Source of the DNA: Megascapheus bottae | Taxonomy: Eukaryota > Chordata > Mammalia > Rodentia > Geomyidae | Direction: 5' to 3' | DNA: 64,000 nucleotides | NCBI GenBank assembly: GCA_024803745.1 | Contig: JANJXV010000266.1 | Location: 1,240,001-1,304,000 of the forward strand | Shown: positions 48,201 through 59,800 of the stretch, piece by piece | How the letters are laid out: every line of letters begins with the position of its first letter | Numbering within the stretch: the stretch's first letter is position 1 | Notes under the pieces: generated by a model | What the model saw: only the letters and a program-made list of their open reading frames with translations | What the model was told of the DNA's origin: nothing | Databases searched by the model: none | Position numbers and translations under genes: made by a program

Positions 48201-51200
48201 GAATTTAGGTGTGTGAAGTCAGAATGGAGGTGTGTGAGGACAGAATGGAGGTGTGTGAAGGCATAGAATGGAGGTGTGTGAAGTCACAGTGTAGGTGTGT
48301 GAAGTCATAGAATGGAGTTGTGTGAAGTCATAGAATGGAGGTGTGTGAAGTCACAGAATGGAGGTGTGTGAAATCATAGAATGGAGGTGTGCGAAGTCAC
48401 AGAATGTAGGTGTGTGAAGTCAGAATGGAGGTGTGTGAAGTCATAGAATGGAGGTGTGTGAAGTCAGAATGGAGGTGTGAAGTCATAGAATGGAGGTGGG
48501 TGAAGTCATAGAAATTAGGTGTGGGAAGTCATAGAATGGAGAAGTGTGAAGTCATAGAGTGGAGGTGAGTGAAGTCACAGATTCGAGGTCTGTGAAGTCA
48601 TAGAATGGAGGTGTGTGAAGTCAGAATGTAGGTGTTCGAAGTCATAGAATAGAGGTGTGTGAAGTCATAATGGAGGTGTGTGAAGTCATAGAATGGAGGT
48701 GTGTGAACTCATAGAATGGAGGTGTGTGACCTCACAATGGAAGTTTGTGAAGTCATAGAATGGAGGTGTGTGAACTCAGAATGGAGGTGTGTGAAGTCAT
48801 AGATGGAGGTGTGTGAAGTCATAGTATGGAGATATGTGAAATCATAGAATGGAGTTTTGTGAAGTCACAGAACAGAGTTGTGTGAGTCAGAATTGAGGTG
48901 TGTGAAGTCATAGAATGTAGATGTGTGAAGTCATAGAATGGAGTATTGTGAAGTCAACGAATGGAGGTGTGTGAAGTCATAGAATGGAGGTGGGTGAAGT
49001 CATAGAATGGAGGTGGGTGAAGTCACTGAGTGGACGAGTTTAAAGTCATTGAATGGAGGTGTGTGAAGTGAGAGAATTGAGCTGTTTGAAGTCATATATT
49101 GGAGGTGTGTGAAGTCAAAATGGATGTGTGAAGTCATAGAATGTAAGTGTGTGAAGTCATAGAATGGAGGTGTGTGAAGTCACAGAATGGAGGTGTGTGA
49201 ACTCAGAATGGAGGTGTGTGAAGTCACAGAATGGAGGTTTGTGAAGTCATAGAATGGAAGTATGTGAAGTCATAGAATGGACGTGTGTGAAGTCAGAATG
49301 GAGGTGTGTTAAGTCACCGAATGGAGTTTTGTGAACTCAGTATGGAGATGTGTGAAGTCACAGAATGGAGGTTGGTGATGTCATAGATGGAGTTGTGTGA
49401 TGTCATAGAATGGATGTTTCTGAAGTAAGAATGAAGGTGTGTGAAGTCATAGAATGAAGGTGGGTGAAGTCCTAGAAAGGAGGTCTGGGAAGTCATAGAA
49501 TGGAGGAGTGTGAAGTCATAGACTGGAGGTGAGTGAAGTCACAGATTCGAGGTCTGTGAAGTCATAGATTGGAGGTGTGTGATGTCAGAATGGAGGTGTG
49601 TGAAGTCATAGAATGGAGGTGTGTGAAGTCAAAGAATGGAGGTGTGTGAAGTCATAGAATGGAGGTGTGTGAAATCACAGAATGGAGGTGTGTGAATTCG
49701 CAGAATGGAGGTGTATAAAGTCACAGAGTGGAGATGTGTGAAGTCACAGAGTGGAGGTGTGTGAAGTCATAGAAGGGAGGTTTGTGAAGTCATAGAATGG
49801 AGGTGTGTGAAGTAAGAATAGAGGTGTGTAAAGTCATATAATTGAGGTGTGTAAAGTCAGAATGGAGCTGTGTGAAGTCATAGAATGGAGGTGTGTGAAG
49901 TCAAAATGGAAGTGTGTAAACTCATAGAATGGAGGTGTGTGAAGTCACAGAATGGAGGTGTGTGAGTTCAGATTGGAGGTGTGTGAAGTCATAGAATGGT
50001 GGTGTGTCAACTCATAAAGTAGGTCTGTGTAGTCATAGAATGGAGGTGTGTGAAGTCATAGAATGGAGGTGTGTGAAATCATAGAATGGAAGTGTGTGAT
50101 GTCACAGAATTTAGGTGTGTGAAGTCAGTAAGGACGTGTGTGAGTTCAGAATGGAGATGTGTGAAGTCATAGAATGGAGGTGTGTGAAGTCACAATGCAG
50201 GTGTGTGAACTCATAGAATGGAGGTGTGTGAAGTCACAATGTAGGTGTGTGAAGTCATAGAATGGAGGTGTGTGAAGTCACAATAGAGTTGTGCAAAGTC
50301 ATAGAATGGAGGTGTGTGAAGTCAGAATGGAGCTTTGTGAAGTCATAGAATGGAGGTGTGTGAAGTCAAAATGGAGGTGTGTGAACTCAAAAATGGAGGT
50401 GTGTGAAGTCATAGAATTGAGGTGTGTGTGGAGTCATAGAATGGAGGTGTGTGAAGTCATAGAATGGAAGTGTGTGAAGTCATAGAATGGAGGTGTGTGA
50501 TGTCATAGAATGTAGGTGTGTGAAGTCATACAATGGAGGTGTGTGAAGTCACGGAAGGGAGGTGTGTGAAGTCACAGAATGGAGGTGTGGGAAGTCACAA
50601 TGGAGGTGTGTGAAGTCATAGAATGGAGGTGTGTGAAGTCAAAGAATGGAGGTGTGTGAAGTCATAGAATGGAGGTGTGTGAAATCACAGAATGGAGGTG
50701 TGTGAATTCGCAGAATGGAGGTGTGTAAAGTCACAGAGTGGAGATGTGTGAAGTCACAGAGTGGAGGTGTGTGAAGTCATAGAAGGGAGGTTTGTGAAGT
50801 CATAGAATGGAGGTGTGTGAAGTCAGAATAGAGGTGTGTAAAGTCATATAATTGAGGTGTGTGAAGTCAGAATGGAGCTGTGTGAAGTCATAGAATGGAG
50901 GTGTGTGAAGTCAAAATGGAAGCGTGTAAACTCATAGAATGGAGGTGTGTGAAGTCACAGAATGGAGGTGTGTGAGTTCAGATTGGAGGTGTGTGAAGTC
51001 ATAGAATGGAGGTGTGTCAACTCATAAATTAGATCTGTGAAGTCATAGAATGGAGGTGTGTGAAGTAATAGAATGGAGGTGTGTGAAATCATAGAATGGA
51101 GGTCTGTGAAGTCACAGAATTTAGGTGTGAGAAGTCAGTATGGAGGTGTGTGAGGTAAGAATGGAGATGTGTGAAGTCATAGAATGGAGGTGTGTGAAGT

Positions 51201-53818
51201 CACAATGCAGGTGTGTGAACTCATAGAATGGAGGTGTGTAAAGTCACAATGTAGGTGTGTGAATTCATAGAATGGAGGTTTGTGAAGTGATAGAATGGAG
51301 GTGTTTGAAGTCACAGAATGGAGGTGTGTGAAGTCAAAATGGTGGTGTGTGAAGTCTCAAATGAAGGTGTGTGAAGTCACAGAATGTAGGTGTGTGAAGT
51401 CAAAATGGAGGTGTGTGAAGTCAAAGAATAGAGGTGTGTGAACTCATAGAATGGAGGTGTGTGAAGTCATAGAATGGAGGAGTGTGAAGTCAAAATGGAG
51501 ATTTGTGAAGTCACAGAATGGAGTCGTGTGAAGTCATAGAATGTTGGTGTATGAAGTCATAGAAGGGAGGTGTATGAAGTCATAGAATGGAGGTGTGTGA
51601 AGTCAAAGTGCAGGTGTGTGAAGTGATAGAATGGAGGTTTGTGAAGTCATAGACTGGAGCTGTGTGAAGTCATAGAATGGAAGTGTGTGAAGTCATAGAA
51701 TGGAGGTGTGTGATGATATAGAATGGAGGTGTGTGAAGTCACAGAATGGACGTGTGTGAAGTCACAATAGAGGTTTGTGAAGTCATAGTATGGAGGTGTG
51801 TTAAGTCATAGAATGGAGGTGTGTGAAATCTCAGAATGGAGGGGTATGAATTCGCAGAATGGAGGGGTGTAAAGACACAGAGTGGAGATGTGTGCATTCA
51901 CAGAGTGGAGTTGGGTGAAGTCATAGAAAGGAGGTTTGTGAAGTCACAGAATGGAGGTGTGTGGTGTGCAAAGTCATAGAATGGAGGTGTGTGAAGTCAG
52001 AATGGAGCTGTGTGAAGTCATAGAATGGAGGTGTGTGAAGTCAGAATGGAGGTGTGTGAACTCATAGAATGGAGGTGTGTGAAGTCACAGAATGGAGGTG
52101 TGTGAAGTCATAGAATGGAGGTGTGTGAAATCATAGAATGGAGGTGTGTGAAGTCATAGAATGGAGGTGTGTGAAGTAATAGAATGGAGGTTTGTGAAGT
52201 CATAGAATGGAGGTGTGTGAAGTCATAGTATGGAGATGTGTGAAATCATAGAATGGAGTTTTGTGAAGTCACAGAATGGAGCTGTGTGAGTCAGAATTGA
52301 GGTGTGTGAAGTCATAGAATGCAGATGTGTGAAGTCATAGAATGGAGATTTGTGAAGTCACCGAAGGGAGGTTTGTGAAGTCATAGAATGGAGGTATGTG
52401 AAGTCAAATTGGAGGGGTGTGAAGTCAGAGAATGGAGGTGGGTGAAGTCATAGAATGGAGGTGTGTGAAGTCACTGAATGGAAGAGTTTAAAGTCATTGA
52501 ATGGAGGTGTGTGAAGTCAGAGAATTGAGCTGTTTGAAGTCATATATTGGAGGTGTGTGAAGTCAAAATGGATGTGTGAAGTCATAGAATGTAGGTGTGT
52601 GAAGTCATAGAATGGAGATGTGTGAAGTCACAGAATGGAGGTGTGTGAACTCAGAATGGAGGTGTGCGAAGTCACAGAATGTAGGTTTGTGAAGTCATAG
52701 AATGGAAGTATGTGAAGTCATAGAATGGACGTGTGTGAAGTCAGAATGGAGGTGTGTTAAGTCACCGAACGGAGTTTTGTGAACTCAGTATGGAGATGTG
52801 TGAAGTCACAGAATGGAGGTTGGTGATGTCATAGATGGAGGTGTGTGAGGTCATAGAATGGATGTTTCTGAAGAAAGAATGAAGGTGTGTGAAGTCATAG
52901 AATGTAGGTGGGTGAAGTCATAGAAAGGAGGTGGGGGAAGTCATAGAATGGAGGAGTGTGAAGTCATAGAGTGGAGGTGAGTGAAGTCACAGTTTCGAGG
53001 TCTATGAAGTCATAGATAGGAGGTGTGTGATGTCAGAATGCAGGTGTGTGAAGTCATAGAATGGAGGTGTGTGAAGTCAAAGAATGGAGGTGTGTGAAGT
53101 CGTAGAATGGAGGTGTGTGAAATCACAGAATGGAGGTGTGTGAATTCGCAGAATGGAGGTGTGTAAAGTCACAGAGTGGAGATGTGTGAAGTCACAGGGT
53201 GGAGGTGTGTGAAGTCATAGAAGGGAGGTTTGTGAAGTCATAGAATGGAGGTGTGTGAAGTCATAGAATGGAGTATTGTGAAGTCACCGAAGGGAGGTTT
53301 GTGAAGTCATAGAATGGAGGTATGAGAAATCAAATTAGAGGGGTGTGAAGTCGTAGAATGGAGGTGTGTGAAGTCATAGAATGGAGGTGGGTGAAGTCAT
53401 AGAACGGAGGTGTATGAATTCAGATTGGAGGTGTGTGAAGTCATAGAATGGAGGTGTGTCAACACAGAAAGGAGGTGTGTGAAGTCATAGAATGGAGGTG
53501 AGTGAAGTCATAGAATGGAAGTGTGTGAAAACATAGAATGGAGGTGTGTGAAGTCACAGAATTTAGGTGTGTGAAGTCAGAATGGAGGTGTGTGAGGTCA
53601 GAAAGGAGGTGTGTGAAGTCATAGAATGGAGGTGGGTGAAGTCAGAATGGAGGTGTGAAGTCATAGAATGGAGGTGGGTGAAGTCATAGAAATTAGGTGT
53701 GGGAAGTCATAGAATGGAGAAGTGTGAAGTCATAGAGTGGAGATGAGTGAAGTCACAGATTCGAGGTCTGTGAAGTCATAGAATGGAGGTGTGTGAAGTC
53801 AGAATGTAGGTGTTCGAA
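45245..53818 (+). repeat. 8.6-kb tandem segment, copy A (8,574 bp)
   Basis: A near-identical copy follows directly. Offsets are 8,574 before and 8,641 after a 67-bp deletion at about 48,960 in this copy. Anchors are AATAGAGG 45275/53849, ATCCAGG 47527/56101, TTTCTGAAGTAAG 49417/58058 and TTTCTGAAGAAAG 52865/61506. The unit is a composite. Its first part matches 14.5-17.5 kb and then 18.4-19.7 kb. The later part matches 24.3-29.3 kb. Single-base differences from copy B include GGTGTGAGAAG at 46,273 and GTGTCAACACAG at 53,457. Confidence 0.9.
48955..48966 (+). other. 67-bp (three-monomer) deletion point in copy A
   Basis: Here GTCAACGAATGGAGG reads straight through. Copy B (57,531-57,605) and the older relatives at about 18,815 and 23,620 instead have GTCAACGAAGGGAGG followed by the GGTATGAGAAATC and TTAGAGGGGTG monomers, then GTCGGAGAATGG. 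The difference of 67 bp equals 23 + 23 + 21 bp. Since the relatives outside the pair contain the monomers, the deletion is the derived state and arose in copy A alone. Confidence 0.85.
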
Positions 53819-56800
53819 GTCATAGAATGGAGGTGTGTGAAGTCATAGAATAGAGGTGTGTGAAGTCATAGAATGGAAGTGTGTGAAGTCATAGAATGGA
53901 GGTGTGTGATGTCATAGAATGTAGGTGTGTGAAGTCATAGAATGGAGGTGTGTGAAGTCACGGAAGGGAGGTGTGTGAAGTCACAGAATGGAGGTGTGTG
54001 AAGTTACAATGGAGGTGTGTGAAGTCATAGAATGGAGGTGTGTGAAGTCAAAGAATGGAGGTGTGTGAAGTCATAGAATTGAGGTGTGTGAAATCACAGA
54101 ATGGAGGTGTGTGAATTCGCAGAATGGAGGTGTGTAAAGTCACAGAGTGGACATGTGTGAAGTCACAGAGTGGAGGTGTGTCAACTCAGAAAGGAGGTGT
54201 GTGAAGTCATAGAATGGAGGTGAGTGAAGTCATAGAATGGAGGTGTGTGAACTCATAGAATGGAGGTGTGTGACGTCACAACGGTAGTTTGTGAAGTCAT
54301 AGAATGGAGGTGTGTGAAGTCACAGAATTGAGGTGTGTGAAGTCAGAATGGAGGTGTGAAGTAATAGAATGGAGGTGGGTGAAGTCATAGAAATTAGGTG
54401 TGTGAAGTCATAGAATGGAGATGTGTGAACTCATAGAATGGAGGTGTGTGACGTCACTATGGAAGTTTGTGAAGTCATAGAATGGAGGTGTGTGAAGTCA
54501 CAGAATGGAGGTGTGTGAAGTCATAAAATGGAGGTGTGTGAAGTCAGAATGGAGGTGTGTGAAGTCACAGAATGGAGGTGTGTGAATTCAGAATGGAGGT
54601 GTGTGAAGTCATAGATGGAGGTGTGTAAAGTCATAGTATGGAGGTATGTGAAATCATAAAATGGAGTTTTGTGAAGTCACAAAATGGAGTTGTGTGAGTC
54701 AGAATTGAGGTGTGTGAAGTCATAGAATGTAGATGTGTGAAGTCATAGAATGGAGTATTGTGAAGTCACCGAAGGGACGTTTGTGAAGTCATAGAATGGA
54801 GGTATGAGAAATCAAATTAGAGGGGTGTGAAGTCGGAGAATTGAGGTGTGTGAAGTCATAGAATGGAGGTGGGTGAAGTCACAGAATGGAGGTGTGTGAA
54901 CTCAGAATGGAGATGTGTGAAGTCACAGAATGGAGGTTTCTGAAGTCATAGAATGGAAGTGTGTGAAGTCATAGAATGGACGTGTGTGAAGACAGAATGG
55001 AGGTGTGTTAAGTCACCAAATGGAGATTTGTGAACTCAGTCTGGAGGTGTGTGAAGTCACAGAGTGGAGGTTTGTGAAGTCATTGAATGGAGGTGTGTGA
55101 AGTCACTGAATGGAAGTGTGTGAAGTCAGAATGGAGGTGTGAAGTCATAGAATGAACGTGGGTGAAATCATAGAAAGGAGGTGTGGGAAGTCATAGAATG
55201 GAGGAGTGTGAAGTCATAGAGTGGAGGTGAGTGAAGTCACAGATTCGAGGTCTGTGAAGTCATAGATTGGAGGTGTGTGATTTCAGAATGGAGGTGTGCG
55301 AAGTCATAGAATAGATGTTTGTGAAGTCAGAATGGAGGTGTGTGAAGTCATAGAATGGAGGTGTGTGAACTCATAGAATGGAGGTGTGTGACGTCACAAT
55401 GGAAGTGTGTGAAGTCACAGAATGGAGGTGTGTGAATTCATACAATGGAAGTGTGTGAAGTCAGAATGGAATTTTGTGAAGTCACAGAATTGAGCTGTGT
55501 GAATTCAGAATGGAGGTGTGTGAAGTCATAGAATGGAGGTGTGTGAAGTCAGAATGGAGGTGTGTGAACTGATAGAATGGAGGTGTGTGTAGTCACAATG
55601 GAGGTGTGTGAAGTCATAGAATGGAGGTGTGTGAAGTCACAGAATGGAGGTGTGTGAAGTCATAGAATGGAGGTGTGTGAAGTCATAGAATGGGTGTTTG
55701 TGAAGTAAGAATGAAGGTGTGTGAAGTCATAGAATGGAGGTGTGTGAAGTCACAGAATGGAGGTGTGGGAAGTCACAGATTACAGGAGTTTGAAGTCACA
55801 GAATGGAGGTGTGTGAACCCAGAATGGAGGTGTGTAAAGTCACAAAATGGAGGTGTGTGAAGTTATAGAATGGAAGTGTGTCAAGTCATAGAATGGAGGT
55901 GTGTGTGAAGTCACAGAATGGACGGTATGAAGTCATAGAATGGAGGTGTGTAAAATCATAGAATGAGGGTGTGTGAAGTCATAGAATGGAGGTGTGTGAA
56001 GTCACAGAATGGAGGTGTGTGAAGTCATAGAATGGAGGTGTGTGAAGTCATAGAATGGAAGTGTGTGAAGTCACAGATTGGAGGTGTGTGAAGTCACAGA
56101 ATCCAGGTGTGAGAAGTCACAGAATGGAGTTGTGTGAACTCAGAATGGAGGTGTGTGAGGTCACAGAATGGAGGAGTGTGAAGTCATAGAATGGAGGTGT
56201 GTGAGGTCAGAGAATGGAGGTGTGTGAAATCATAGAATGGAGGTGTGTGAAGTCACAGAATGGAGGTGTGTGAAGTCAGAATGGAGGTGTGTGAAGTCAT
56301 AGAGTGGAGGTGTGTGAAGTCAGAATGGAGGTGTGAAGTCATAGAATGGAGGTGGGTGAAGTCATAGAACTTAGGTGTGGGAAGTCATAGAATGGAGAAT
56401 TGTGAAGTCATAGAGTGGAGGTGAGTGAAGTCACAGATTCGTGGTCTGTGAAGTCATAGAATGTAGGTGTGTGAAGTCATAGAATGGAGTATTGTGAAGT
56501 CACCGAACGGAGGTTTGTGAAGTCATAGAATGGAGGTATGAGAAATCAAATTAGAGGGGTGTGAAGTCGTAGAATGGAGGTGTGTGAAGTCATAGAATGG
56601 AGGTGGGTGAAGTCATAGAATGGAGGTGTGTGAATTCAGATTGGAGGTATGTGAAGTCATAGAATGGAGGTGTGTCAACTCAGAAAGGAGGTGTGTGAAG
56701 TCATAGAATGGAAGTGAGTGAAGTCATAGAATGGAGGTGTGTGAAATCATACAATGGAGGTGTGTGAAGTCACAGAATTTAGGTGTGTGAAGTCAGAATG

Positions 56801-59800
56801 GAGGTGTGTGAGGACAGAATGGAGGTGTGTGAAGGCATAGAATGGAGGTGTGTGAAGTCACAGTGTAGGTGTGTGAAGTCATAGAATGGAGTTGTGTGAA
56901 GTCATAGAATGGAGGTGTGTGAAGTCACAGAATGGAGGTGTGTGAAATCATAGAATGGAGGTGTGCGAAGTCACAGAATGTAGGTGTGTGAAGTCAGAAT
57001 GGAGGTGTGTGAAGTCATAGAATGGAGGTGTGTGAAGTCAGAATGGAGGTGTGAAGTCATAGAATGGAGGTGGGTGAAGTCATAGAAATTAGGTGTGGGA
57101 AGTCATAGAATGGAGAAGTGTGAAGTCATAGAGTGGAGGTGAGTGAAGTCACAGATTCGAGGTCTGTGAAGTCATAGAATGGAGGTGTGTGAAGTCAGAA
57201 TGTAGGTGTTCGAAGTCATAGAATAGAGGTGTGTGAAGTCATAATGGAGGTGTGTGAAGTCATAGAATGGAGGTGTGTGAACTCATAGAATGGAGGTGTG
57301 TGACCTCACAATGGAAGTTTGTGAAGTCATAGAATGGAGGTGTGTGAACTCAGAATGGAGGTGTGTGAAGTCATAGATGGAGGTGTGTGAAGTCATAGTA
57401 TGGAGATATGTGAAATCATAGAATGGAGTTTTGTGAAGTCACAGAACAGAGTTGTGTGAGTCAGAATTGAGGTGTGTGAAGTCATAGAATGTAGATGTGT
57501 GAAGTCATAGAATGGAGTATTGTGAAGTCAACGAAGGGAGGTTTGTGAAGTCATAGAATGGAGGTATGAGAAATCAAATTAGAGGGGTGTGAAGTCGGAG
57601 AATGGAGGTGTGTGAAGTCATAGAATGGAGGTGGGTGAAGTCATAGAATGGAGGTGGGTGAAGTCACTGAGTGGACGAGTTTAAAGTCATTGAATGGAGG
57701 TGTGTGAAGTGAGAGAATTGAGCTGTTTGAAGTCATATATTGGAGGTGTGTGAAGTCAAAATGGATGTGTGAAGTCATAGAATGTAAGTGTGTGAAGTCA
57801 TAGAATGGAGGTGTGTGAAGTCACAGAATGGAGGTGTGTGAACTCAGAATGGAGGTGTGTGAAGTCACAGAATGGAGGTTTGTGAAGTCATAGAATGGAA
57901 GTATGTGAAGTCATAGAATGGACGTGTGTGAAGTCAGAATGGAGGTGTGTTAAGTCACCGAATGGAGTTTTGTGAACTCAGTATGGAGATGTGTGAAGTC
58001 ACAGAATGGAGGTTGGTGATGTCATAGATGGAGTTGTGTGATGTCATAGAATGGATGTTTCTGAAGTAAGAATGAAGGTGTGTGAAGTCATAGAATGAAG
58101 GTGGGTGAAGTCCTAGAAAGGAGGTCTGGGAAGTCATAGAATGGAGGAGTGTGAAGTCATAGACTGGAGGTGAGTGAAGTCACAGATTCGAGGTCTGTGA
58201 AGTCATAGATTGGAGGTGTGTGATGTCAGAATGGAGGTGTGTGAAGTCATAGAATGGAGGTGTGTGAAGTCAAAGAATGGAGGTGTGTGAAGTCATAGAA
58301 TGGAGGTGTGTGAAATCACAGAATGGAGGTGTGTGAATTCGCAGAATGGAGGTGTATAAAGTCACAGAGTGGAGATGTGTGAAGTCACAGAGTGGAGGTG
58401 TGTGAAGTCATAGAAGGGAGGTTTGTGAAGTCATAGAATGGAGGTGTGTGAAGTAAGAATAGAGGTGTGTAAAGTCATATAATTGAGGTGTGTAAAGTCA
58501 GAATGGAGCTGTGTGAAGTCATAGAATGGAGGTGTGTGAAGTCAAAATGGAAGTGTGTAAACTCATAGAATGGAGGTGTGTGAAGTCACAGAATGGAGGT
58601 GTGTGAGTTCAGATTGGAGGTGTGTGAAGTCATAGAATGGTGGTGTGTCAACTCATAAAGTAGGTCTGTGTAGTCATAGAATGGAGGTGTGTGAAGTCAT
58701 AGAATGGAGGTGTGTGAAATCATAGAATGGAGGTGTGTGATGTCACAGAATTTAGGTGTGTGAAGTCAGTAAGGACGTGTGTGAGTTCAGAATGGAGATG
58801 TGTGAAGTCATAGAATGGAGGTGTGTGAAGTCACAATGCAGGTGTGTGAACTCATAGAATGGAGGTGTGTGAAGTCACAATGTAGGTGTGTGAAGTCATA
58901 GAATGGAGGTGTGTGAAGTCACAATAGAGTTGTGCAAAGTCATAGAATGGAGGTGTGTGAAGTCAGAATGGAGCTTTGTGAAGTCATAGAATGGAGGTGT
59001 GTGAAGTCAAAATGGAGGTGTGTGAACTCAAAAATGGAGGTGTGTGAAGTCATAGAATTGAGGTGTGTGTGGAGTCATAGAATGGAGGTGTGTGAAGTCA
59101 TAGAATGGAAGTGTGTGAAGTCATAGAATGGAGGTGTGTGATGTCATAGAATGTAGGTGTGTGAAGTCATACAATGGAGGTGTGTGAAGTCACGGAAGGG
59201 AGGTGTGTGAAGTCACAGAATGGAGGTGTGGGAAGTCACAATGGAGGTGTGTGAAGTCATAGAATGGAGGTGTGTGAAGTCAAAGAATGGAGGTGTGTGA
59301 AGTCATAGAATGGAAGTGTGTGAAATCACAGAATGGAGGTGTGTGAATTCGCAGAATGGAGGTGTGTAAAGTCACAGAGTGGAGATGTGTGAAGTCACAG
59401 AGTGGAGGTGTGTGAAGTCATAGAAGGGAGGTTTGTGAAGTCATAGAATGGAGGTGTGTGAAGTCAGAATAGAGGTGTGTAAAGTCATATAATTGAGGTG
59501 TGTGAAGTCAGAATGGAGCTGTGTGAAGTCATAGAATGGAGGTGTGTGAAGTCAAAATGGAAGCGTGTAAACTCATAGAATGGAGGTGTGTGAAGTCACA
59601 GAATGGAGGTGTGTGAGTTCAGATTGGAGGTGTGTGAAGTCATAGAATGGAGGTGTGTCAACTCATAAATTAGATCTGTGAAGTCATAGAATGGAGGTGT
59701 GTGAAGTAATAGAATGGAGGTGTGTGAAATCATAGAATGGAGGTCTGTGAAGTCACAGAATTTAGGTGTGAGAAGTCAGTATGGAGGTGTGTGAGGTAAG

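Noticed and set aside
49314..49496. EcoRI-like GAATTC sites as a defining restriction period
   Set aside because: GAATTC appears in several unrelated monomer variants at irregular spacing, so it does not define one repeat unit.
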